Shown piece by piece: positions 29,008 to 37,793 of a stretch of DNA of 64,000 nt (within the stretch, counting starts at the first letter, position 1; every line of letters begins with the position of its first letter). The stretch covers positions 186,001 to 250,000 of the forward strand of contig NZ_JAFLNL010000001.1 of assembly GCF_017313785.1 (NCBI RefSeq), given 5' to 3'. Origin of the DNA: Flagellimonas aurea (GTDB lineage: Bacteria > Bacteroidota > Bacteroidia > Flavobacteriales > Flavobacteriaceae). Position numbers and translations under genes: made by a program. The notes under the pieces are model-generated. The model did not search any database. It saw only the letters and a list, made by a program, of their open reading frames with translations, and was not told the DNA's origin.

Positions 29008-30360
29008 CTATATCACCCCCTGGGCCAACATAGCGTCCGCAACTTTTACGAAACCGGCGATATTCGCTCCTTTTACGTAGTTGCAATATCCGTCCTCGTC
29101 GCCGTATTGCATACAGGCATCGTGAATGTCGGACATGATTCCTTTCAATCGCTTGTCCACTTCTTCCCTTGTCCAGCTGATACGCAATGAGTTTTGGCTC
29201 ATCTCCAAACCTGAAGTGGCCACACCTCCCGCATTGGAAGCTTTTCCGGGTGCGAACAAGATCTTGGCATCGTGGAACGCATGTATCGCTTCTGGTGTTG
29301 ATGGCATGTTTGCGCCTTCGGCCACCGCGATACATCCATTTTTGATCAACGTCTTCGCATCATCACCGTTCAACTCGTTCTGGGTGGCACATGGCAATGC
29401 AATATCACAGGCCACTTTCCAAGGTGTTTCCCCTTTGTGGAACTCTGCGGATGGATATTTATCCACATACTCCGAAATTCTTCCACGTTTGTTGTTCTTT
29501 AAGTCCATTACAAACGCTAGTTTTCCCTCATCGATTCCGTCCTTATCGTAAATATATCCTGCGGAGTCCGAAAGTGTCAAAACCTTACCTCCAAGGTGAA
29601 GCACCTTTTCGGCAGCGTATTGGGCAACATTACCTGAGCCTGAAATGACGACTTTCTTTCCTTCAAAAGTTTCATTTTTGGTCTTTAGCATGCTATCGGC
29701 AAAGTAAACGGTACCATAACCCGTAGCTTCTGGACGAATCAAGGAACCTCCCCAAGAAAGTCCCTTACCGGTCAACACCCCCGTGAACTCGTTTCGGATT
29801 TTCTTGTACATACCGAACAGGAACCCAATTTCACGGGCGCCAACGCCGATGTCACCAGCAGGGATATCGGTATTTGGACCGATGTGTCTGCAAAGCTCCG
29901 TCATAAAGGCGTGGCAAAAACGCATGATCTCGTCATCGGATTTACCTTTTGGGTCAAAATCAGAACCTCCTTTACCTCCGCCCATGGGCAGGGTGGTCAA
30001 ACTATTTTTGAATACTTGCTCAAATGCCAAGAACTTCAAAACACTTGCGTTTACGGTCGGGTGAAAACGAAGCCCTCCTTTGTAAGGTCCAATGGCAGAG
30101 TTCATTTGTACACGGTATCCACGGTTCACATGGATTTCCCCATCATCATCTATCCAGGCCACACGGAACGAAATCAATCGCTCAGGCTCCACCATTCTTA
30201 ATAGGATGTTTTTACCGTGATAGATGTCGTGCTGAACAATATAAGGTATCACTGTTTCAGCAACCTCTTGAACAGCTTGGATAAATTCGGGCTCATGACC
30301 ATTTCTGGTGATCACCTCATCCATGAACGCTTTAATTTTATCTTCTATTTTTTCTTCCAT
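29008..30360 (-). CDS. gdhA: NADP-type glutamate dehydrogenase
   Basis: 450 residues, the usual length of the hexameric bacterial enzyme. Reductive amination of 2-oxoglutarate to glutamate, i.e. ammonium assimilation. Signatures: GPYKGGLRFHPTVNASVLKF (active-site Lys region), PMGGGKGGSDFDPKGKSD, GVGAREIGFLFG, and the Rossmann motif VVISGSGNVAQYAAEK. The Ser after PKGK and the general form fit the small GDH I family. Single gene with a terminator after it. Confidence 0.96.
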   Translation of the reverse strand: MEEKIEDKIKAFMDEVITRNGHEPEFIQAVQEVAETVIPYIVQHDIYHGKNILLRMVEPERLISFRVAWIDDDGEIHVNRGYRVQMNSAIGPYKGGLRFHPTVNASVLKFLAFEQVFKNSLTTLPMGGGKGGSDFDPKGKSDDEIMRFCHAFMTELCRHIGPNTDIPAGDIGVGAREIGFLFGMYKKIRNEFTGVLTGKGLSWGGSLIRPEATGYGTVYFADSMLKTKNETFEGKKVVISGSGNVAQYAAEKVLHLGGKVLTLSDSAGYIYDKDGIDEGKLAFVMDLKNNKRGRISEYVDKYPSAEFHKGETPWKVACDIALPCATQNELNGDDAKTLIKNGCIAVAEGANMPSTPEAIHAFHDAKILFAPGKASNAGGVATSGLEMSQNSLRISWTREEVDKRLKGIMSDIHDACMQYGDEDGYCNYVKGANIAGFVKVADAMLAQGVI

Positions 30361-30489
30361 ATCTGGGTTAAAAATTAATTGTCTTTCCGCTGACGAAAAG
30401 TATTATTTTATTGAATTATGAATTTGAGGGCAAAATTATAGTATTTCCATAATTTGAATATTTATTTTTTATAAATTTTTCAAAATATT

Positions 30490-31644
30490 TTAATTAAGGG
30501 CCTGTTCTAGGTCAGCAATCAAATCTTCCACGTCCTCTATGCCCACACTTAGCCTGATCAAGGCGTCAACAACACCATTTTTTTCGCGTTCTTCCTTTGG
30601 AATACTTCCGTGTGACATGCTTGCAGGATGCCCTACCAAACTTTCGACACCTCCTAACGATTCGGCTAGGGTAAATATTTTCAATTTCTCCACTATTTTT
30701 ATCACGCTTTCGTAGCTTCCGCCCTTGGGCACCAAGGAAATCATCCCGCCAAATCCGCTCATCTGTTTTTTTGCCACCTCATGGTTCGGGTGGTCCGCAA
30801 AACCGGGCCAGTACACTTTATCGATTTTAGGGTGATTCCCCAAATATTTGGCGATGTATTCCCCATTTTCGCAATGTCGTTGCATACGCACATGGAGCGT
30901 TTTTATCCCACGTAGGGTCAAAAAACTGTCCATGGGACCGCAAATACCTCCGCTGGATTTCTGGATAAAATATAATTGATCGGCCAGTTCTTGGTCGTTT
31001 ACCACTAAGGCACCAACCACCACATCGCTATGTCCGGCCAAGTATTTGGTGGCGGAATGCATTACTACATCGGCACCCAATTCCAGAGGTCTTTGCAGGT
31101 ATGGGGTGGCAAAAGTGTTGTCGACCGCCAACCATATATTGTGTTGTTTGGTGATTTTCGATACCGCTTGAATATCGATAATGTTCATCATGGGGTTGGT
31201 AGGAGTCTCGACCCAGACCATTTTGGTGTTCCCTGTGATTTGCGAGGTAAGCTCTTCCATATCCACCATGTCCGAAAACCGGAACTTGATCCCAAATTTC
31301 TCATACACCCTTTTAAAAAGTCGGTAACTGCCCCCGTAAAGATCCCCAGTACAGATGACCTGGTCCCCTGGCTGCAATAGTTTCATTACCGCATCAATGG
31401 CGGCCATACCACTGCCAAAGCCCATTCCAAAATTTCCGTTTTCCAGACTGGCCACGGCATTTTCCAAGGCGGTCCTCGTGGGGTTCGCCCCTCTGGAGTA
31501 TTCGTAGCCCTTATGGCCGCCCGGGGTGGACTGTGCGTAAGTAGAGGTTTGATAAATGGGTGGCATTACCGCTCCATATGCCGCATCGGGTTGCTGTCCT
31601 CCGTGAATGGCTTTACTATTGAATTTTAACTCTTTTTTGCCCAT
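30490..31644 (-). CDS. Cys/Met-metabolism PLP enzyme (cystathionine gamma-synthase/lyase type)
   Basis: 384 residues from the ATG at 31644; an earlier in-frame start adds only 7 unlikely residues. Trans-sulfuration enzyme of the Cys/Met PLP family. Signatures: TKAIHGGQ-like N-terminus (SKAIHGGQQPD), YEYSRGANPTRTALENAVAS, and the PLP lysine in SATKYLAGHSDVVVGA. The end EDVEDLIADLEQAL is conserved. Sequence alone does not separate synthase (metB) from lyase (mccB/cth). It stands alone between gdhA and a divergent lipoprotein. Confidence 0.9.
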   Translation of the reverse strand: MGKKELKFNSKAIHGGQQPDAAYGAVMPPIYQTSTYAQSTPGGHKGYEYSRGANPTRTALENAVASLENGNFGMGFGSGMAAIDAVMKLLQPGDQVICTGDLYGGSYRLFKRVYEKFGIKFRFSDMVDMEELTSQITGNTKMVWVETPTNPMMNIIDIQAVSKITKQHNIWLAVDNTFATPYLQRPLELGADVVMHSATKYLAGHSDVVVGALVVNDQELADQLYFIQKSSGGICGPMDSFLTLRGIKTLHVRMQRHCENGEYIAKYLGNHPKIDKVYWPGFADHPNHEVAKKQMSGFGGMISLVPKGGSYESVIKIVEKLKIFTLAESLGGVESLVGHPASMSHGSIPKEEREKNGVVDALIRLSVGIEDVEDLIADLEQALN

Positions 31645-31718
31645 GCTTAAACTATCTACATACAAATGTATCGTTATCTTTCCGAAGTATTATTTTTGAT
31701 GACACAAAACCTCAAATC

Positions 31719-32459
31719 ATGAAAAAATATATCTCCACCATACTTTTCCTAGGATTATTAATAAGTTGCCAAACGGAGAGCAAGCTTACTTTTGAGCCTA
31801 CGCAATTGCTGGGCGAAACTTGTGCCGATTGTCCAAAAATAGCCATCAACATTCCCAATGCACTGGACAACTCCCCTGTTTCCGAAGCCATTAACCGTTC
31901 TTTGAGGGAGGAAATCATAAGCATTATGTCCTTTTCCGAAGACAGAACCATCGACACCATGGATAAGGCACTCCAATCTTTTACCGATAGCTATAAAGAG
32001 TTAAAAACCAAATTCCCTGATGAGATACAATGGGAAGCCACCATTGACGGCGAGATTGTGTACGAAGATGAAAACATTATCACCTTGATACTAAATTCAT
32101 ATTCGTTCACCGGCGGTGCCCATGGATATGCTTCTACATCTTACTTAAATTTTGACAAAAAAACCGGTAAGGAACTAGAAAATGAAGAACTTTTTAATGA
32201 CTACGAAGGCTTTGAAGACTTTGCTGAGGAAAAGTTCCGAAATCAAGAAGAAATCCCACAAGACAAAAACATCAATGCCACAGGATTCATGTTCGAAGGA
32301 GATTCGTTCCATCTATCAAACAATATAGGATATACCACAGAAGGACTGCAACTCATCTATAATCAATACGAAGTCGCCTCCTATGCCGATGGCCCCATTG
32401 TTCTGGTTTTACCGTACAACGAAGTGAATCCGTTCCTAAAACGAAAAGTAGGACCATAG
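31719..32459 (+). CDS. DUF3298/DUF4163 lipoprotein
   Basis: 246 residues. Lipobox LGLLISC, with the lipidated Cys near 17. Followed by a PdaC/RsiV-like (DUF4163) region and a DUF3298 region: NSYSFTGGAHGYASTSYLNF, GKELENEELFNDYEGF, YNQYEVASYADGPI. These domains are found in extracytoplasmic proteins, including lysozyme-binding RsiV, but in Bacteroidota the role is unknown. A TATTTTTG -7-like box lies at 31691. Divergent from the PLP enzyme. Confidence 0.85.
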   Translation: MKKYISTILFLGLLISCQTESKLTFEPTQLLGETCADCPKIAINIPNALDNSPVSEAINRSLREEIISIMSFSEDRTIDTMDKALQSFTDSYKELKTKFPDEIQWEATIDGEIVYEDENIITLILNSYSFTGGAHGYASTSYLNFDKKTGKELENEELFNDYEGFEDFAEEKFRNQEEIPQDKNINATGFMFEGDSFHLSNNIGYTTEGLQLIYNQYEVASYADGPIVLVLPYNEVNPFLKRKVGP

Positions 32460-32470
32460 TTTGGTGTACT

Positions 32471-33020
32471 TCATTTAAAATAATAGCGGGGGCCGGCTCC
32501 CGGTAAGAGGGTACTATCGTTAAGATCGCTATTAAAATGATAGTATCCGTTAATGGGAATTGTCAAGGAAAATGCATCGGAAACAAAAAAGTCCATTTCA
32601 AAGGATGCATATGCCCCATAAATAAAACTGCTCTCTGCCTCTATGGCATCAAAGTCAAACTCGGTTTCGCCTTTGTTTATGTATTTATAGCCCACCGATG
32701 GCCCTCCACCAAAATAAAAAAATGCCTCGCTTTTTTGAAGTCAATATGGTGGTAAAATAACCTAGGTTTAACAAGTAATCATCATATGGGAATTCTACAC
32801 CAGAATTGGGTTTTTCCTTGGAAAACGTAGCCACTAGGGATACTTGCAGATAATCTATGGCACTATGGTAATGGTTTGCGTTGAGTTGGATACCATACCC
32901 ATCCGTTTTGTAGATCGGCACCGCTCCGATGGATAAATAACTTCTTTGGGAAAAACATTCCTGCACAGAAAGAATTAGGGCAACCAATAGCAGCCCGTAG
33001 CATAAATGGTAGTGTTTCAT
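32471..33020 (-). pseudogene. TraO-like outer-membrane barrel protein, frameshifted
   Basis: Two overlapping frames (32685-33020 and 32471-32695) make one protein of about 182 residues if one T is removed from a T7 run (A7 at 32716-32722 on the plus strand). The joint then reads RGIFYFGGGPSVGYKY. The N-part has a signal peptide (ECFSQ). The whole has the small-barrel look of the conjugal-transfer TraO-type family (GYGIQLNANHYHS; LLPGAGPRYYFK at the end). No conjugation genes are nearby, so it is probably an orphan envelope protein. As given, it encodes only truncated products. A sequencing error or homopolymer slippage are alternatives. Confidence 0.8.
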
Positions 33021-33128
33021 TGTGATTAAGATCTGGGTTCTTAATATAATTCACCAACAAATATGACTGATTTCCTTTGGGTTAGACCTCAACGTCCGAT
33101 TTTCAAAAAAACTTTTGATAGGATTGTT

Positions 33129-33593
33129 CTAGGCTTTGGCCAATGCTTTTTTCAAGGCCAGAATAGCCCCAAGATGAAGCCCTTCGTGAAACACATTAAA
33201 GGAAAGGGCATCTTCAGGACTACTCAAACCGATTTTGGGAGTGGTCATGTATTCCTGAAAATTCTTGAACTTCCCATGCTCATAATCCAATTGGATGTGC
33301 TTTATAGTGCTAAACAAGTAAGCACTTATTTTCTCCATCTCACCATCTGAGGGTTCGCCTTCTGGAAAAGTGCCCTTTTTGTACTTATTGACCAATTCTT
33401 CCTCAATGGTAAAATCCAGACCGCTCAATTTATACATCAGCAATTGGGGAGTAACCACCACATGGGCAATGTTCCACCAAATATTATTGTTGAATCCCTC
33501 CGGGACCCTGAACAAGTCCTCCTTGGGGGTATTCTGCAGAAAATCATGCAATATTTTTCTGTTCTTCAGTATAATATCAAATGTCTTTTCCAT
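33129..33593 (-). CDS. Cytosolic DinB-fold protein
   Basis: 154 residues from MEKTFDII; a start four codons earlier is possible. DinB four-helix fold with no signal peptide: NRKILHDFLQNTPKEDLFRV, NIWWNIAHVVVTPQLLMYK (first His) and FNVFHEGLHLGAILALKKAL (two His). The three His positions suit a metal site. The possible activity is thiol transferase or detoxification; not proven. It is divergent from the ArsC-like gene. Confidence 0.85.
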   Translation of the reverse strand: MEKTFDIILKNRKILHDFLQNTPKEDLFRVPEGFNNNIWWNIAHVVVTPQLLMYKLSGLDFTIEEELVNKYKKGTFPEGEPSDGEMEKISAYLFSTIKHIQLDYEHGKFKNFQEYMTTPKIGLSSPEDALSFNVFHEGLHLGAILALKKALAKA

Positions 33594-33772
33594 AATCCTA
33601 TTCAATTTAATTGGCTATACTATCGCATTGCAAAATTAACCCTAAAATCTTAAATGGTTTTCGGTGTCCTACGCTTAAAAACAAACAACACCTTCAAAAG
33701 CTGTTGAATTTACATCTTCGTAATGGCTTTTGATCGATTTTTAACGTCCTTTGTTCTTCCAATATCACAACA

Positions 33773-34123
33773 ATGAAGAAAATATACCATTTGGGCAGTT
33801 GCTCTACCTGCAAACGTATTTTGAAAGAATTGGAACCTTTGGATGGAGTGGAGCTGCAAGAAATTAAATCTGAGCCCATTACCCCTGAACAATTGGAACA
33901 AATGGAAGCATTGAGCGGAAGCTACGAATCTCTTTTCAGTAGAAGGGCCATGCTGTTTAGGCAAAAGGGACTTCATGAAAAGGAGCTTTCGGAAAAAGAT
34001 TATAAAGATTTGATCTTAGAGCATTACACTTTCTTAAAAAGACCTGTAATTATAGTGGAGGACCAAATTTTTGTTGGAAACTCGAAAAAAACCGTCGAAG
34101 CCGCTAAGGAAGCCATTCATTGA
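33773..34123 (+). CDS. ArsC/Spx-family thioredoxin-fold protein
   Basis: 116 residues. Thioredoxin-like fold with a redox motif, C10-S-T-C13, in GSCSTCKRILKE, as in the Spx/YffB-type branch (arsenate reductases have CX5R with a single N-terminal Cys). C-terminal motif RPVIIVEDQIFVGNSKKTVE. It is probably a thiol reductase or regulator; arsenate reduction is not established. The TGA overlaps the next ATG by one base (TGATG), so it is coupled to the transporter gene. Confidence 0.85.
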   Translation: MKKIYHLGSCSTCKRILKELEPLDGVELQEIKSEPITPEQLEQMEALSGSYESLFSRRAMLFRQKGLHEKELSEKDYKDLILEHYTFLKRPVIIVEDQIFVGNSKKTVEAAKEAIH

Positions 34124-35013
34124 TGAACAAAAGAACCCTGGCCATTTTTGCCGCTATTGGGGCAACCGTTATTTACGGTATAAACCATACTGTGGCCAAA
34201 GGGGTCATGCCCACTCATATAAGATCCTTTGGATTCATTTTTTTAAGGGTCGGTGGAGCGGCCATTCTTTTCTGGTTGATATCCATTTTTGGTCCCAAAG
34301 AAAAAATTGAAAAACGTGACTGGGGACGTATGCTCGCATGTGCATTGTTGGGCATGTCCATAAACATGCTGTCGTTTTTTAAGGGACTGGAACTCTCTAC
34401 CCCAATAAACAGTGCTGTACTAGTTACCATATCGCCCATTATAGTAGTGGCTCTTTCGGCGCTTTTTTTAAGTGAAAAAATCACCCTGAACAAAGGACTT
34501 GGTATTTTCTTGGGCTTTGTTGGCGCAGTTGGCTTGGTTCTTTTTGGAGCTGAAGCTCGCCAAGATGCCCCAAACATACCTTTGGGCAATTTTTTGTTCA
34601 TTATTAATGCAACCGCTTACGGCTCTTACTTAATATTGGTGAAAAAATTGATCGAGAAATACCATCCCTTCTCCATCATGAAATGGCTCTTTACAGTAGC
34701 CTTTGTCATCAATCTTCCCATAACCCTTCCCCAAGTTTTAGAGGTGCAATGGTCCTCTATGCCTCTTTGGGCGTATGGTTCCATAGCGTTTGTTGTGATC
34801 GGCACTACGTTTTTGACCTATCTCTTCAATATTTTTGCGCTTACCCAACTCAAGCCCTCGTCGGTAGGTGCATTTATTTATATGCAGCCCTTGGTGGGGA
34901 TACTTTTTGCTCTTTTTTCGGGGAAAGACCATCTTACCTTGGTCAAGGTTACAGCTATGTGCTTCGTTTTGGTTGGAATATATCTGGCCAGCAAAAAGCC
35001 GAAAAGAAAATAG
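34123..35013 (+). CDS. DMT-family (EamA) transporter
   Basis: 296 residues from ATG 34123; the TTG one codon upstream is an artefact. Ten hydrophobic helices in two EamA repeats (about 5-140 and 150-290), with typical signatures GINHTVAKGVMP, ALFLSEKITLNKGLGIFLGF, and LKPSSVGAFIYMQPLVGILF. Exporter or importer of small metabolites in the inner membrane; substrate unknown. Ends with KKPKRK. Translationally coupled to the ArsC-like gene. Confidence 0.92.
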   Translation: MNKRTLAIFAAIGATVIYGINHTVAKGVMPTHIRSFGFIFLRVGGAAILFWLISIFGPKEKIEKRDWGRMLACALLGMSINMLSFFKGLELSTPINSAVLVTISPIIVVALSALFLSEKITLNKGLGIFLGFVGAVGLVLFGAEARQDAPNIPLGNFLFIINATAYGSYLILVKKLIEKYHPFSIMKWLFTVAFVINLPITLPQVLEVQWSSMPLWAYGSIAFVVIGTTFLTYLFNIFALTQLKPSSVGAFIYMQPLVGILFALFSGKDHLTLVKVTAMCFVLVGIYLASKKPKRK

Positions 35014-35131
35014 ACGACCAATTGTTATAGGGCATTCGTCAACTCAACCGGCGCATCCGTCAATTCAGGGGTTCATGTAGGATAATGACCGATTATCTTT
35101 ATCCGATTATTTACTCTAAAGTCCGTCCGTT

Positions 35132-35512
35132 ATGATTTTAATCGGTATTCTTATTGGCCTGTTCATCTTTTCATTGTACATGGCCCTTTACGCTGTCCTT
35201 AATAAGGTGTATAAAATTAATCCATTATTGCATCTTGGTGGTTTTTACATAATGGTTGAGGTTCTTGTCTTAAAGCTATCCCCGAAAGCTATAAAACCAA
35301 ACAAATCGAGACACCTTTTCAACCTGATGGCCCCATCGGATTTATTTTTCGTTTGAACCAGCCCAAAATGTCCGTTTATGATATCGCCATGACAGTTTTG
35401 ATTACTTGTTTTTTTCCTCTTCTTTATATATAACGTACGGATAAAACAATACATCAAAAAGAAGAACCTTCAAGAGGAATCAAATCAAACGCGAAACAAC
35501 TTTCCCCACTAA
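35132..35512 (+). pseudogene. Decayed two-helix membrane protein gene
   Basis: Three frames are needed to read one protein. Frame A (35132 to about 35275) gives a membrane helix, MILIGILIGLFIFSLYMALY. Frame B then gives AIPESYKTKQIETPFQPDGP and a second helix beginning MSVYDIAMTVLIT. In frame C, after a T7 run (35409-35415), it reads FFLFFIYNVRIKQYIKKKN and ends at TAA 35512. The pieces join into a plausible protein of about 125 residues with two helices. At least two frameshifts are present. Family not recognised. It is directly followed by the broken SUKH gene. Confidence 0.65.
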
Positions 35513-35523
35513 AATTGTACCCC

Positions 35524-36202
35524 TTGGAAACAATCGATTACACCGTGTGCCACGAACAAATTGCTCGTCTCAAAAAAAATTACAACAGGCAAAAGAAAGA
35601 GATGCCCTATATAAAGTATTCGGAGCTGGAAGCCACAGGTATCACTTAAATGCCCCTGCAAGTATTTCTGAAGTTGATGCTTTTGAAAAATACTATGGAA
35701 TACAACTTCCCGATTGTTATAGGTCATTCGTGCTCAATATAGGTAATGACGGGAAGTCTTATCCAAATTCGGGTGCTGGGCCGTATTTTGACATTTATCC
35801 CCTGGGACAAAATCTAAACGATTTGATTTACAAGAACGTTGCCCTTCATTTGAAAAAAAAACATGCTAGCTCAACCCAAAAATTTCAACAACTCAATGGG
35901 ATGAAATAATCGAACCACTTTATGCAGACGATATCTCCGTTGAGGATTACGGAACCTTAAACGGAAACCTTTATGGTGGCATATTGCCACTGGGCTCACA
36001 AGGATGCTCCTGTATTCACGCACTTGTTCTAAACGGCCCACATAAAGGCAGGGTAGTAAATTTGGACAAAGCTGAGCAAATTCCTCCTTTATTTTCTGAA
36101 CATTAAAATTTTTTGGATTGGTACGAAGACTGGCTCGATGAAATCATCTCCGGAAAATTGATCACAATCACTCCAAGCTGGTTCGGCTATCCCAAAAATT
36201 GA
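35524..36202 (+). pseudogene. Decayed SMI1/KNR4 (SUKH) family gene
   Basis: SUKH-domain protein interrupted at three places. An N-terminal piece (HEQIARLKK, apparent TTG start at 35524) breaks at an A8 run (35572-35579). The middle piece carries the family core: SISEVDAFEKYYGIQLPDCY, then SFVLNIGNDGKSYPNSGAGP. The frame breaks again at an A5 run (35878-35882). The third piece, with LPLGSQGCSCIHALVLNG, meets TAA at 36104-36106 and continues as NFLDWYEDWLDEIISGK to TGA at 36202. SUKH proteins are mainly immunity proteins for polymorphic toxins. No toxin gene is visible nearby. Confidence 0.8.
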
Positions 36203-36210
36203 GCCCCAGA

Positions 36211-36693
36211 CTATAAAATTTCGATATCCTTTGGCACTTGAACATGTTTGCGGGTATCTTCTTTGGTCAAAATTTTAAAATCCTCTGCTTGTTCCATCGA
36301 TTCAAAAGAATTCAAGAATTCATCGGGCAGACCTGTAAGTTTTCTGCTCTTTAAATCGATCCAGGCACCCATCATCTCACAACGGGCAAAGTTTTTGCCG
36401 TTATGATCATAAAAGTTGTGCCTAAACTCAAAGAACATCCCATCCTTGCTCATACCAACAAACTCTAAAGAAACCTTTACCGGCATCCCTGGGAAAGCTT
36501 CTTTAAAATAGTACACGTGCTCATAAAAGACCACCGGACCAATATTATGGGCGCCCATACTTTTTTGATTGAAGCCAAGCAACCCCAAATAGGCCATTCG
36601 GGTGTGGCTCATAAAATTGATATAGGCGGAATTCGCCAAGTGTCTGTTAGCGTCCGTATCGCTCCATCTGATCTCAAATTCTTTAAAAAACAT
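36211..36693 (-). CDS. Acyl-CoA thioesterase, hotdog fold
   Basis: 160 residues. 4HBT-type hotdog fold: start EFEIRWSDTDANRHLANSAY with the active-site Asp, then YINFMSHTRMAYLG and DHNGKNFARCEMMGAWIDLK. Hydrolyses acyl-CoA thioesters; the chain-length preference is unknown. Single gene. Its 3' end faces the broken SUKH gene, 8 nt away. Confidence 0.88.
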   Translation of the reverse strand: MFFKEFEIRWSDTDANRHLANSAYINFMSHTRMAYLGLLGFNQKSMGAHNIGPVVFYEHVYYFKEAFPGMPVKVSLEFVGMSKDGMFFEFRHNFYDHNGKNFARCEMMGAWIDLKSRKLTGLPDEFLNSFESMEQAEDFKILTKEDTRKHVQVPKDIEIL

Positions 36694-36811
36694 AGCGGGT
36701 TATTTTGTTATGCATGCATAATAATTGTAAAAATACCATAGTTTTGGAAACTGATTCCAAATTGAAAGAAGAATTGTTCCTATTTTTAATCATAGTTAAA
36801 ACACAAGAACC

Positions 36812-37789
36812 ATGAGCCAAAAAGCTGAATTCATCAAAAATCTATCGCTTCCTGTTATTGCTGCCCCAATGTTCCTGATTTCCGGTCCAAAATTGGTGGT
36901 GGAATGTTGCAAAAATGGGATTGTGGGTACTTTCCCCGCCCTAAATCAACGGACAAGCGATGGTTTTGAGGAATGGCTCATCCAAATAAAATCGGAGTTG
37001 AAGGCCTTTGAAGAGGAAACCGGTAAAAAAGCGGCCCCGTTTGGTGTCAATTTAGTGGTACACCCCACCAACCCAAGGCTGGAGGCCGATGTGAAATTAT
37101 GCATCAAACATCAGGTTCCATTGGTTATTACCTCCCTCGGCGCCGTAAGTCAGGTGGTAGATGCCATTCACAGTTATGGTGGTTTGGTCTTTCATGATAT
37201 CATTAAAAAGCGACATGCGGAAAAAGCGGCCGAAGCCGGTGTGGACGGTCTCATTTTGGTCTCTGCCGGTGCGGGCGGACACGGGGGTACCATAAACCCA
37301 ATGAGTTTGATTGCCGAAGTCAAGAAATTCTTTGACAAGACCATCATCCTTTCGGGATGTATCAGTACGGGAAGGGATGTTGCCTCTGCCTTGCAAATGG
37401 GGGCCGACCTTGCCTATATGGGCACCCGTTTTATCAATACCGAAGAAAGCAAGGCCACGGAAGAATACCGAAAAATGATCATTGACGCAGGTGCCAGCGA
37501 TGTAGTTTACACCGCCGCTATTTCTGGTGTGCATGCCAATTTTCTGGCCGCAAGCCTCAAGGCAGCAGGAGTAACGGAGGATGACCTAAAAAAAGACACA
37601 AAAATCGATTTTGGAAAGGAACTCGATACCGAGGCCAAAGCATGGAAAACAATCTGGTCCGCTGGTCAAGGCGTTACCACGATAGACAACGTATTGCCCG
37701 TATCTGACCTTGTTAAAAAATTGAAAGACGGGTTTAAAACAGCGATTGAAGCACAGGCCCTGCTTCTGAACACGTATCCAAAGGATTGA
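36812..37789 (+). CDS. Nitronate monooxygenase family flavoprotein
   Basis: 325 residues. FMN TIM-barrel of the nitronate monooxygenase/2-nitropropane dioxygenase family. Signatures: LPVIAAPMFLISGPKLV, FGVNLVVHPTNPR, DIIKKRHAEKAAEAGVDGLI, SAGAGGHGGTINP (with the catalytic-type His), and ALQMGADLAYMGTRFI. Oxidises alkyl nitronates, such as toxic propionate 3-nitronate, in characterised members. It is followed after 4 nt by a hydrolase gene, so they are probably co-transcribed. Confidence 0.92.
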   Translation: MSQKAEFIKNLSLPVIAAPMFLISGPKLVVECCKNGIVGTFPALNQRTSDGFEEWLIQIKSELKAFEEETGKKAAPFGVNLVVHPTNPRLEADVKLCIKHQVPLVITSLGAVSQVVDAIHSYGGLVFHDIIKKRHAEKAAEAGVDGLILVSAGAGGHGGTINPMSLIAEVKKFFDKTIILSGCISTGRDVASALQMGADLAYMGTRFINTEESKATEEYRKMIIDAGASDVVYTAAISGVHANFLAASLKAAGVTEDDLKKDTKIDFGKELDTEAKAWKTIWSAGQGVTTIDNVLPVSDLVKKLKDGFKTAIEAQALLLNTYPKD

Positions 37790-37793
37790 CTTG

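Noticed and set aside
32471-33020. TraO-like gene as evidence for an integrated conjugative element
   Set aside because: No other tra genes, relaxase or integrase nearby; orphan TraO-like barrels are seen outside conjugation loci.
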